From Haladaptatus sp. R4 (GTDB lineage Archaea > Halobacteriota > Halobacteria > Halobacteriales > Haladaptataceae), in contig NZ_LWHG01000032.1 in assembly GCF_001625445.1 (NCBI RefSeq), positions 124,001-188,000 on the forward strand: DNA of 64,000 nucleotides. The letters are read 5' to 3'. Below are positions 9,497 to 17,989 of the stretch, piece by piece (within the stretch, counting starts at the first letter, position 1; every line of letters begins with the position of its first letter). The notes beneath the pieces were generated by a model. That model was not told the DNA's origin and made no database searches. It worked only from the letters and a program-made list of their open reading frames with translations. A program made the position numbers and the translations under genes.

Positions 9497-9519
9497 CAAT
9501 ACTATGAAATACAGTATTG
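9497..9519. promoter_or_regulatory. Inverted repeat, likely operator of the rhodanese/MBL gene
   Basis: Seven-base arms CAATACT and AGTATTG separated by nine bases, three bases upstream of the ATG at 9493 (minus strand). Dyads of the form ATACT-n-AGTAT resemble ArsR-type sulfur- or metal-responsive operators. Position over the start site suggests repression. Confidence 0.5.
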
Positions 9520-9592
9520 ATAAACCTGTGGATTTCCGCGTTCGTTGCCCGCTTCGACGATTCGAGGCAGAACAACCGATGAAAAGACGACG

Positions 9593-9745
9593 TTATCGCT
9601 CCCGCTCCGGGTTCGAACCGACGATTCCCCGTACTTTTCGCGCGATTCGTTTCACGAACAGCGCGTACTGTTCGACGGGGGACGTGCGGCAGTTCGGTCC
9701 GTCGTCGATGGTACACACATCGCCTGAATCGGTTCGTTGGGTCAT
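9593..9745 (-). CDS. Possible small protein, 50 residues
   Basis: ATG at 9745 opens a 50-codon frame beginning MTQRTDSGDVCTIDDGP and ending KVRGIVGSNPERER. It has haloarchaeal composition, two cysteines nine residues apart and a basic helix in the second half. No family recognised. It lies in an otherwise empty 400-base gap, upstream of and on the same strand as the rhodanese/MBL gene. Confidence 0.35.
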   Translation of the reverse strand: MTQRTDSGDVCTIDDGPNCRTSPVEQYALFVKRIARKVRGIVGSNPERER

Positions 9746-9910
9746 GGTTCTCTGTTATCGACGTTCATCGTGGTAGTCGTCCCGACGCAGGGGGACGACG
9801 AACGCTACAGGTGAAGCTAGGTGCTACAGCCACTTGTATTGTTTCATCATTGCAAGACAAGCTGGCCGAAACCTCAACTACTAACATCCCCGACGCCGTA
9901 GGGAAAGCCG

Positions 9911-10307
9911 ATGACGTACTACGAAAAGCGGCAGGTGGACGGCGAATTCGACGAGGTCGTCGAGCGAACGACCGATGCGCTGGCCGACGAGGGGTTCGGC
10001 ATCCTCTCGGACATCGACGTGAGCGAGGCGTTCGCGAAGAAACTGGACATCGAGGACTACCCGAACTACCGGATTCTCGGCGCGTGCAATCCGCCGCTGG
10101 CGAAGCAGGGACTCGACGCCGAATCCGACCTCGGCACCCTGCTCCCCTGCAACGTCGTCGTCTACGAGACCGGACGACGACGTGGTCGTCAGCATGGTTG
10201 ACCCCGAAACGATGCTCTCGGTCGTGGACAGTCCGGAACTGGACGGCATCGCGGACGACGACAAAAGTCGGTTCGACCGCGTGCTGGCCTCGCTTTCCGA
10301 CGAGTAA
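9911..10307 (+). CDS. DUF302 protein (frameshifted)
   Basis: The first 87 residues are a DUF302 domain (COG3439): MTYYEKRQ, then EDYPNYRILGACNPPLAKQ and LGTLLPCNVVVYE. Near 10173 the frame slips by one. The other frame gives DDDVVVSMVDPETML and ends SRFDRVLASLSDE with TAA at 10305-10307, the usual C-terminus of the family. DUF302 proteins are often near sulfur-oxidation or redox genes; the molecular role is unknown. The gene converges on the flavodoxin gene with two bases between stops. Confidence 0.75.
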
Positions 10308-10309
10308 TA

Positions 10310-10864
10310 TTACCTCGCGGACGATTTCTCCAACGAACCGACGAAGTCGGTCGTGAAGCTCTCGACGTCCGTCCAGTCCGTGTACTCGTACTCCCGCGAC
10401 GTGTCGCTGTCCTCGCTCGTCCGTTTCGCGACCTGTTTCATGACGAACCGCTTGAGCGTGCCGTACTGTCTGTATTTGAGCGCCCCCGGGACGACGGCGG
10501 TTTCGTCCGGATTCCACCCCGTCTCCGCGAGGAACGCCGCGACGTATCGACGGGCGCGGTCCCGCGCCTCGTCGGTGTCCTCGGCGGCGGTAAGGCTCAC
10601 GGAGAAGAACGCGGACGGTAGCCGATTCAACTCGTCCACCTGTTTTTTCACGTAGCGTGTGACGTACCGCTGGTGTTTCCCGCCGTGAACCGACGCGCCG
10701 ACGATGATCGCGTCGTAGTCCGTGAGTCGGAGCGACTCGGGCCGGTACAGGACGTGCGTGACGGTCGGGTCGTGGCCCGCCGCTTCGAGCACGTCGCCGA
10801 TTCGCTCAGCGACAGTCTCGGTCTGTCCTTCGGACGTACCGTACAACACGAGTACGCGCGTCAT
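10310..10864 (-). CDS. Flavodoxin-domain protein, HemG-like
   Basis: Intact, 184 residues. The N-terminus VLVLYGTSEGQTETVAERI is the FMN phosphate-binding loop (T/S-x-T/E-G-x-T), and the middle reads IIVGASVHGGKHQRYV. The length and the segment LPSAFFSVSLTAAEDTDEARDRA fit HemG-type (menaquinone-dependent protoporphyrinogen oxidase-like) flavodoxins, though haem synthesis is not implied in this organism. Probably an FMN electron carrier or oxidase. Confidence 0.75.
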   Translation of the reverse strand: MTRVLVLYGTSEGQTETVAERIGDVLEAAGHDPTVTHVLYRPESLRLTDYDAIIVGASVHGGKHQRYVTRYVKKQVDELNRLPSAFFSVSLTAAEDTDEARDRARRYVAAFLAETGWNPDETAVVPGALKYRQYGTLKRFVMKQVAKRTSEDSDTSREYEYTDWTDVESFTTDFVGSLEKSSAR

Positions 10865-10974
10865 TACTGACTCCCCCCGTTCGAATCCGTCGCATCAACG
10901 GCGACGAGAAATTCCATTCCCGATTGCATCTCCCATTCCCCCCATACAGTGTCGCCCGCCGCCGCCGTAAACCG

Positions 10975-11034
10975 TGTGGCCGGACGCTATGATCGGGTTT
11001 TACTTGTGGCCGGACGCTATGATCGGGTTTTACT
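10975..11034. repeat. Perfect tandem duplication of a 30-base unit
   Basis: Two identical units (10975-11004 and 11005-11034) beginning TGTGGCCGGACGCTATGATC and ending GGGTTTTACT. The right-hand copy contains the stop codon (11030-11032) of the sulfatase on the minus strand, so the duplication arose from the gene's end and 3' flank and repeats the terminal Gln-stop sequence downstream. Confidence 0.95.
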
Positions 11035-12417
11035 GATACCCGAGAGCCTTCAACCGGTCCGTGATTTCCTCCGGCGGGGCGTCCCCGTCCTCGTCGCTTC
11101 GATTTTCGTCGTCGGACCCCCCAGACACCATCGCGGCGATTCGTTCCTCGACGGCCTCGTGAAGGCCCTCGGGGACCGCGAGTCCTCGTCGCCGGAGAGC
11201 AGGTCGTTCGATTCCTTGGGGTCCTCACGGCGGTCGTACAGTTCGCGTTTTTCGGATTCCGTGTGGTAGATGTACGTCCACTCCCGCGTCCTGGCGCTCA
11301 CGAGTAGTTCGCCGTCGTCCAATCGCCGCGGAATCGGCTGATACGTGACGTTCGGCCCGCGAACGGCGACGGACGTGACCGGCGTGGAGACCGATTGCCG
11401 GTCCAGCAAACTCTCGCCGTCGAAGTCGTGTTCGACCCCCATCGCATCGCAAATCGTCGGCGGAATCGCGTCGAGACCGACGGCCTGTTCGACGGTGTCG
11501 GCATCGGTGTCGCCGCCAGGATGCGAGACGAGGAGCGGGACGTGTATCAACTCCTCGTACAGTTTCGGGTAGTGAGCGAGGTGGCCGTGTTCCATGAACT
11601 CCTCGCCGTGGTCGCCCGCGAAGACGAGGAACGCATCGTCCCGTAGCCCCCGCTTCGAGAGCGCCGAGAGGACGCGCCCGACGCTCTCGTCGACCTGCCG
11701 AATCGCGGCGCGGTAGAGCGACTGGAGGTTGTCCAGCGTCTCGCCGCTGACCTCCCGACCGAGTCCCGCCTGGGCGTGCGCCTTGAGCATCTTCAGCGAC
11801 CCGACGTTGACCCCGGTTTCGTCGCGGACGAACTTCGGCGCGGGGACGTACGGGGTGTGAACGTCCATGTAGTGCACCCAGAGGAAGAAGGGCGGTTCCG
11901 CGCGCTCGATGAAGTCGATGGCGTGACGCTCCACGTCTTGCATCCGGGAGACGTTTCGTGCTCCACCGTCGCCGCCGAGCAGTCGTCGGAACGGCGACGC
12001 CGCGACTTGGAGCCACGCCTGAACGGTCGGATGGGCGGTGAGGTATTTGCTGTAAAACGAGTCGGTCGTGCTCGACGTGAACGTCTCGAACGCCTCGAAG
12101 CCACGGTCGTAGCCCCAATGGTCGGTCAGGAATCCGTTCGCGCCGTTGAACCCCGCAGTCGGAATTCCTGCGTCTCGAAGCGTTTCGGCGAGCGTCGGTC
12201 TATCGGAAAGTCCGATGTCGCTCGAATCGGTGAAAACGTGGTCACCGCCGAGAATCGAGGGGAAGGAAAACGGCGTCCAGTTGCCGTGTGCGAAGGCGTT
12301 TTCGAATGTGGTTCCCCGTCGTTCGAGGTCGGCAATCTCGCCGTCCTTCGGCAGGGCGTCCGCTCGAAGCGAATCGACGGTGAACAGGACGGTAATGGGA
12401 ATATCGTTCGTGTTCAT
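11030..12417 (-). CDS. Sulfatase / alkaline-phosphatase superfamily hydrolase (3' frameshift)
   Basis: Type I sulfatase fold: metal-site TVDSLRADAL at residues 10-19, a FSFPSILGG segment where the formylglycine motif lies in the family (Ser in place of Cys), and VFAGDHGEEF. A lesion near 11191 (one missing C) breaks the frame after SGDED. The restored end LAVPEGLHEAVEERI leads to ITDRLKALGYQ, the standard C-terminal signature of these enzymes. Start ATG at 12417 (MNTNDIPITVLF) is preferred to an upstream one at 12468. Acts on sulfate, phosphate or phosphonate esters of surface glycans; the substrate is unknown. Confidence 0.8.
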
Positions 12418-12544
12418 CTGTCGCGGTGAGTGATGGTTCGCTACGTGAGAATTCGGTAGCGCAGTCAAATAGCTTGCGAGACGGTGACTCTATTGCCGCT
12501 ATAGTTCACGATAGGACTCGTGAGACGCGGCGGCCAATGGTTCC

Positions 12545-13879
12545 TTATTCGACGGGTTCGAGTTCCGCGCTGAAGTGACGCAGTTCCTCCATCGGCGGTT
12601 CCCAGACGATTTCCAAGCCCGAGAGTTGGTCGCGCTTCTCGCCGACCGCTTCGAAGGTTTCGGCGATGTGTTCCAGATGCTCGCGGAAGTAGGTCCGGCG
12701 GGGGAGACAGAGCCGGACGAGTTGCGGGCGGTCCTCGCCGGGGAACGCGAACTCGCCGAGTTCGACGGCGCGAACGCCGCCCTCGCGGTACAGTTCGCCG
12801 ACGAGAACCTGTCCGGGATACTGCTCGCGCGGGATTTCCGGCAGGAACTCCTCCGCGTCCACGTACACCGCGTGGCCGCCGGTGGGACTGTAAATCGGAA
12901 CGTCCGCTTCGAGGAGCAGGTCGCCGAGTTCGGCGACCTGCTCGACGCGTGACTCGATGTAGGGCTGAGTGACCGCTTCACGAAGACCGACCGCCATCGC
13001 CTCCAGGTCGCGTCCGGCAAGTCCACCGTAGGTGGTGAACCCCTCGTAGAGGATGCCGCGCTGTTTCGCGTGTTCGAACAGGTCGTCGTCGCGCACGCCG
13101 AAGCGAACCCGCCGATGTTGGCGAGCGCGTCCTTCTTCCCGCTCATGACGATGGCGTCGGCGTAGGAAAGTTCCTCGCGGGCGATGTCGGCCACGCTCCT
13201 CCCCCTCGAACTCGGCTTCGCGCTGTTGGACGAAGTACGCGTTCTCCGCGAATCGGCAGGCGTCGATGACCAGCAGGGCGTCGAGTTCGTCGGCCACCTC
13301 GCGCGCCTCGCGGATGTTTGCGACGCTCACGGGTTGGCCCGCCATCGAGTTGTTCGTGATGGTGACGAGGACAGCGGGGATGTTCTCCGCTCCGACCTCG
13401 TCGGCCAACTCGCGGACCTTGTCGGGGTCGAGGTTACCCTGGAAGGGGTCGTCCGGCGCGACGTCCACGGGACAATCGACCGGTTTCCCGCCGTTGTTGA
13501 CGACGTGTGCCCGCGTCGTGTCGAAGTGGGTGTTGTTCGGGACGTAATCGCCCTCGGAGACGGTGACGCCGTAAAGGACGTTCTCCGCGCCGCGGCCCTG
13601 ATGGGCCGGGACGATTTTGTCGAAGCCCATCACGTCCGAAACGCTCTCCTGGAGGCGTTTGAAGCTGTCACTGCCCGCGTACGCCTCGTCGCCGCGCATC
13701 ATGGCGGCCCACTGTGCATCGCTCATCGTTCCCGTCCCGCTGTCGGTCAGCAGGTCGATGAACACGTCCTCGGAGTCGAGGTTGAAAACGTTGTAGCCCG
13801 CCGCTTCGATGTTCGCGACGCGCTCGTCGCGGTCGGGGAGGTGAATCGGTTCGACGACTTTGGCCCGGTAGGCTCGCAT
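12545..13879 (-). CDS. tnaA: Tryptophanase / tyrosine phenol-lyase family (two compensating frameshifts)
   Basis: PLP-dependent beta-eliminating lyase, about 444 residues, near the family length. Landmarks: QGRGAENVL, ITNNSMAGQPVS, LVIDACRFAENAYF, SPTGGHAVYVDA. From about 13096 to 13192 the correct frame lies one over: there the text is VADIAREELSYADAIVMSGKKDALANIGGF, which holds the PLP-binding lysine (MSGKKD). In the continuous frame this becomes arginine-rich noise, so the enzyme as written would be dead. Two indels that cancel out are the simplest explanation. Would cleave tryptophan to indole, pyruvate and ammonia, or tyrosine analogously. Confidence 0.8.
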   Translation of the reverse strand: MRAYRAKVVEPIHLPDRDERVANIEAAGYNVFNLDSEDVFIDLLTDSGTGTMSDAQWAAMMRGDEAYAGSDSFKRLQESVSDVMGFDKIVPAHQGRGAENVLYGVTVSEGDYVPNNTHFDTTRAHVVNNGGKPVDCPVDVAPDDPFQGNLDPDKVRELADEVGAENIPAVLVTITNNSMAGQPVSVANIREAREVADELDALLVIDACRFAENAYFVQQREAEFEGEERGRHRPRGTFLRRRHRHEREEGRARQHRRVRFGVRDDDLFEHAKQRGILYEGFTTYGGLAGRDLEAMAVGLREAVTQPYIESRVEQVAELGDLLLEADVPIYSPTGGHAVYVDAEEFLPEIPREQYPGQVLVGELYREGGVRAVELGEFAFPGEDRPQLVRLCLPRRTYFREHLEHIAETFEAVGEKRDQLSGLEIVWEPPMEELRHFSAELEPVE

Positions 13880-14365
13880 ATCCGAATAGGAGGAGTCCGA
13901 GTTCTTAACGTTGCTGAGAAATCATCGGTGGAAAACGGGCGTATCCGGGTGTCAAACCCCGGATCTGCACATCGCTACGTTCCATAGTCCATCCGTGTTG
14001 TGATGCTCCCCGAGTCGTGTCGTTCGCCGGTCCCGCGACCGTCGATGGGACGATCACGAGGGCGGATGCTGTCGTGGCAGTGAACTGACCGCGTGACGAA
14101 AAATCACTTCGGAAAATACTTCATTTCATTTGTAGAGATCGAAAGTCCTGTAATCGGGAAACGGTGAGTTCCACGACAAGTAAGATGAAAGCGGACGAAC
14201 AGAGTGAAAACCGATAGTCGAGATCGGCATCGGATCAGAACACGACTAGTAAATCAACATCTAGTCTCCCACATATGTTCAATTATTTCTCTGCAAAAGA
14301 TAAAATAAATAATTTGTCGTCAGATAATATTATGTGCGAATGGCCAACTGTTTTCTCATGCAGCG
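13880..14365. other. Intergenic region between divergent tnaA and the secreted-protein gene
   Basis: 486 bases without a supportable gene. A 7-base-arm inverted repeat (ATCCGGG / CCCGGAT, 13943-13964, 8-base loop) lies 64 bases upstream of tnaA and could be its operator. From 14090 to 14365 the DNA is clearly AT-rich compared with the rest of the window (for example AAATAAATAATTTG near 14305), and the promoter of the secreted protein must lie here. Confidence 0.6.
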
Positions 14366-15145
14366 ATGAAAGACGGAAACGAAAAAGCAGCCGAAACGGA
14401 GGACAGTGGGATAAATCGCCGGAACGTTATCAAGAAGGGATCCCTCGCCGGGCTCGGCGCGCTCGGAGTCGGAGGGCTTTCAGCGACCACGTTTTCCGCC
14501 CCAGCGGATGCGGCAAACATATGCGCAACCGGTGTCGAAGCACAGTGTGGTGGCGGCGGCGGCGACGGAACGTTCGTGCAGAACCACGATACGGACAGCT
14601 ATGGCGACATCGCCGGTATAGAACTTGCCACCGGCGGGCCGATCAGTTCCAACGCGACGACCATCGAACAAGGTCTCAGTTGGGGGCTGAACTCCACCAC
14701 GTATTACACGCTCGACAACCTCGAACTCACGTTCCGTCAGGCGTCGGGTCCGGCCGATATCGCCGTCTCGGACATACAGTACTACGACCAAGGCAGCGAG
14801 ACCATACCGACGGTGGTTCGGTACGCGCTCGATACCCTGTGGTCGTTGTCCGAAATTCCTGCACCGAGTCCACTCAGTTTGGCCCCCAAGGATAACAACC
14901 CGATTTCGAGACTGAGCGACAAGGACGGGTTCACCGCAACCTATCCCGAGCTTCGGGTGGACAAGACGTGTGGGACGGACATGTTGATCGATTTCGGCAC
15001 GGACGGAGACTGCCAAACGGGAACCTACGAGTTCGACGTGGAACTTACCGCGGACGTGATGTACAATCCCGCAAGTGCCCCTGCGGACAAGAAAGACTCG
15101 CTCTCCTGCGATGCGAGCTTCAGCATCGATCTGACCAGCTGTTGA
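14366..15145 (+). CDS. Tat-exported cysteine-containing protein of unknown function
   Basis: Intact, 259 residues. Tat signal INRRNVIKKGSLAGLGALG with a likely cleavage after SAPADA (about residue 49). The mature part has six cysteines in three pairs: ICATGVEAQC near the N-terminus, CGTDMLIDFGTDGDC, and CDASFSIDLTSC at the very end, which suits disulfides outside the cell. A glycine run (GGGGG) follows the first pair. The rest is rich in T, S, D and Y and looks beta-stranded. I recognise no family. It stands alone, flanked by opposite-strand genes, behind an AT-rich region, which hints at acquired DNA. Confidence 0.7.
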   Translation: MKDGNEKAAETEDSGINRRNVIKKGSLAGLGALGVGGLSATTFSAPADAANICATGVEAQCGGGGGDGTFVQNHDTDSYGDIAGIELATGGPISSNATTIEQGLSWGLNSTTYYTLDNLELTFRQASGPADIAVSDIQYYDQGSETIPTVVRYALDTLWSLSEIPAPSPLSLAPKDNNPISRLSDKDGFTATYPELRVDKTCGTDMLIDFGTDGDCQTGTYEFDVELTADVMYNPASAPADKKDSLSCDASFSIDLTSC

Positions 15146-15273
15146 GATACCTATCGACTTTTATCCGTACGGTAGAACCGTATCACGACACCTCTCGTTA
15201 CTAAATTTCATCGTTTTCAGTCGGATGAGCGGGTCGTAGACGCCCACGAAATCCAGCGCGGTCACGACTCGTT

Positions 15274-16511
15274 CTACTCGTACCGCAACGCGTCGATGGG
15301 GTCCACCCGCGCGGCGTTCCACGCCGGGTAGAGACCGGTGACCATTCCGACGAGGATACCGACCCCGATGGCGAGGGGGACGACTTCGTACGCGAAGACG
15401 AGCGGCAGACCGACGTACTGCGTGGCGATGTAGCCACCGACGGCACCGAGTGCGACGCCGAAGATAGAACCGACGACGCCGAGCAGGACGGCCTGCATCA
15501 GAAACAGTTGGAGCACGTCGCGGTTCCCCGCGCCGACGGCTTTCATGATACCGATCTCGCGGGTGCGTTCGGTCACGCTCACCAGCATGATGTTGGCGAT
15601 GCCGATGGCCCCGCGACGACGAGCGAGATGACCGCGATGCTCGTGATGAACGTCGTCAGCGTCGTGAGCACGTCCTTCAGCCGATTCACGAGGTCCTGGT
15701 CGGTTCGCACCCGAATGGCGTACTTGTCGGGCGTGAGTCGGACCGCGTCGGAATTGGAGTGAAGGTAGGCTTTCACCGCCCGCTTGCTTTGAGGAATCGT
15801 CGCGTGGTTCTTTGCGACCACCGTCAGGAGCGGGTAGACGCGCTCGTCGGTACCCTGCGTCGGACTCTTCACCGTCGAACTGTAGAACGGCCGTGTCGGG
15901 ACGTACACCTGCGGGAGCGACCCGCCGCTGTCGAACTGGCCGTTCCCGTTCGAGTGGCGTAACACGCCGACGACGCGGGCGCGCACGGTACTGCCGTCGC
16001 TCGTTCTGATCTCGACGCTGTCACCGACGCGGAGGGTGTCGTCGAACATCGTCGCCGCCGCCGGGTTCACCACGACTTCGCGTTTTCCCTGCCGAAACGA
16101 CTCGCCGTGAGCGAATTTTCGGGTTCGGAACTGCGCCGGCGTCGTCGCCACGATCTGATTTTGGCTCACCGTCTGGCCGCCGTGGGAGAGCGCGATGACG
16201 GGGAGGATACCTCTCGGAACCACCGTCGCGACGCCGTCGATGTGGCGGAGTCGGTCGACGTCGTGGGCGGTGAAGACGGGTTGTGCACCGAATCCGGCTT
16301 GGCCGCCGGGCGGACCCGCCCAGACGTACACGTTCGGCGCGTGGCCGCCGGTGAACTCGTGGAGGATATCGACGCGAAGGCTGGTGCCGAGCGTGACGAG
16401 CGTGATGACGGCGGCGATGCCGATGACGACGCCGAACGCCGAAAGCGAGGAGCGAACGCGATGGCTTCGGATCGCCCTGAGGCTCATTCGGAGCGTTTCG
16501 CGGAACTCCAT
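15274..16511 (-). CDS. MacB/FtsX-type ABC transporter permease (frameshifted)
   Basis: N-terminal helix followed by a large extracytoplasmic MacB-PCD domain (residues about 45-270) and three C-terminal helices with FtsX signature IMLVSVTERTREIGIMKAVGA. A lesion at a run of four C (15613-15616) breaks the frame after AVISLVVAG; one more base restores GAIGIANIMLVS. The stop is at 15274. Eight bases downstream of its ATPase partner, so the two form an operon. Likely exports a lipoprotein, peptide or lipid rather than importing a nutrient. Confidence 0.8.
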
Positions 16512-16519
16512 TTGTCTCG

Positions 16520-17265
16520 CTACCGCGTCCCTTCGACCCGCCGCCGCGAATCGATTTCCTCCACCCGTTCGACGGTGCCGTCGAGGATGTGAACCACGCG
16601 CTCGGCGTGTTCGGCGATGTGGCGCTCGTGCGTCACCATCAGTACGGTGTTCCCCTCGTCGTTGAGTTCCTCGAACAGGGCCATTATCTGCTGACCCGTC
16701 TCGCTGTCGAGGTTGCCGGTTGGCTCGTCGGCGAGGATGATGGCCGGATCGTTCGCCAGCGCGCGGGCGATGGCCACGCGCTGGCGTTGGCCACCCGATA
16801 GTTCGTTCGGCCGGTGGTCCTCCCGGCCGCGAAGGCCCCCCCGGTACAGCAAGTCGTCGGCCCGCTCCCGGCGGTCGTTCGTGAGACGCCGCGAAACACG
16901 AGCGGAAGCGCGACGTTCTCGCGGGCGGTGAGACGCGGCATCAGGTTGAATGTCTGGAAGACGAAACCTATCTCCTCGCCACGAACCCTCGTCCGCTCTT
17001 TGTCCGACAGATCGGTGACGTCACGTCCGTTGATGGAGATGCGTCCCTCGGTCGGCGTGTCGAGACACCCAATGAGGTTGAGGAGGGTGCTCTTTCCCGA
17101 CCCACTCGGTCCCATCACTGCCGTGTACGCCCCCCGGGGAATCGACAGGTTCACACCGTCGAGTGCGTGAACCGGCTCCCCCAGAAAGTACGTTTTTCGA
17201 ACGTCCGCCAGTGTCACCGCATTTCTCTGCCCCTCGTCGGAACTCGCCGAGTGGCTGGCTGCCAT
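16520..17265 (-). CDS. LolD/MacB-type ABC transporter ATP-binding protein (frameshifted)
   Basis: Walker [11 protein letters not shown]-loop [17 protein letters not shown], signature [15 protein letters not shown], Walker [17 protein letters not shown] and the H-loop [14 protein letters not shown]: the classic LolD subfamily. A lesion near 16888 interrupts the frame between VFRGVSR and [14 protein letters not shown]; one base restores it. Pairs with the permease gene just downstream on the same strand. Confidence 0.85.
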
Positions 17266-17460
17266 AGTACAGGTTACTATCCCGACAGTCTAAACCCTAC
17301 TCCATAACACGATACCGGGGATGGGAAAAATAACGACGGAGCGGGGTTACACTCATCGTCGCCGGTTCGGAACGTGAAACGTCTCAGGTACCGGGCATTT
17401 CCGTCTCCACAATCGCGGGTTATTCGGTCGTCGGGGGCGTATATCGTCGGTGAATTTCCG

Positions 17461-17913
17461 ATGACCGAACTATCAGGCGAGTGGTCGAAGGACGAACTGA
17501 TCGGGTACTTCGAGCGGACGACCGTTCCGCTTCGGTTGGCCTGTAGGACCCCGTCGGGGAACCTGTGGATGGTATCGCTCTGGTACCTGTACGACGGCGA
17601 CGCCCTCCGGTGTGCGACCGCCGCGAGCGCGGACATCGTCGGCCTGCTTCGGAAGAATCCGTCCGTCGCCTTCGAGGTGTCAACGAACGACCCGCCGTAC
17701 ACCGGGGTACGAGGGAACGGAACCGCGAGCGTGGAACCCGATCCGGGGAAGGAACTGCTTCGGGAGTTGGTGACTCGGTATCTCGGGGACGCCGATTCAC
17801 GACTCGCCCGGGAGTTGCTGTCGGACGACCGAACCGAGGTGACCGTCCGGATCGAACCGAACCGCCTGCACAGTTGGGATTTCACCGCTCGAATGGGCGA
17901 GCAATCTCCATGA
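17461..17913 (+). CDS. Pyridoxamine 5'-phosphate oxidase-like FMN/F420-binding protein
   Basis: 150 residues starting MTELSGEWSKDELIGYF. Split-barrel fold typical of the PPOX/FMN-binding superfamily: PLRLACRTPSGNLWMVSLWYLYDGDALRCATA, then VAFEVSTNDPPYTGVRGNGTA. ATG at 17461 is chosen because the family begins there; upstream codons read as noise. Flavin or deazaflavin reductase or oxidase activity is expected; the substrate cannot be told. Confidence 0.75.
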   Translation: MTELSGEWSKDELIGYFERTTVPLRLACRTPSGNLWMVSLWYLYDGDALRCATAASADIVGLLRKNPSVAFEVSTNDPPYTGVRGNGTASVEPDPGKELLRELVTRYLGDADSRLARELLSDDRTEVTVRIEPNRLHSWDFTARMGEQSP

Positions 17914-17989
17914 CGTGACGACGGGGGACTTCCGGCAGTTCATACCGCCCACCCCGACCTACTTGTGGCGCGCGGACGACACGGAACGC

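Noticed and set aside
9609-9619. GGGTTCGAACC, similar to a tRNA T-loop
   Set aside because: No acceptor, D or anticodon stems can be folded around it, and it lies inside the small minus-strand ORF.
14090-15145. Genomic island or prophage around the AT-rich gap
   Set aside because: No integrase, transposase, tRNA target or flanking direct repeats are seen; AT content alone covers only about 280 bases.
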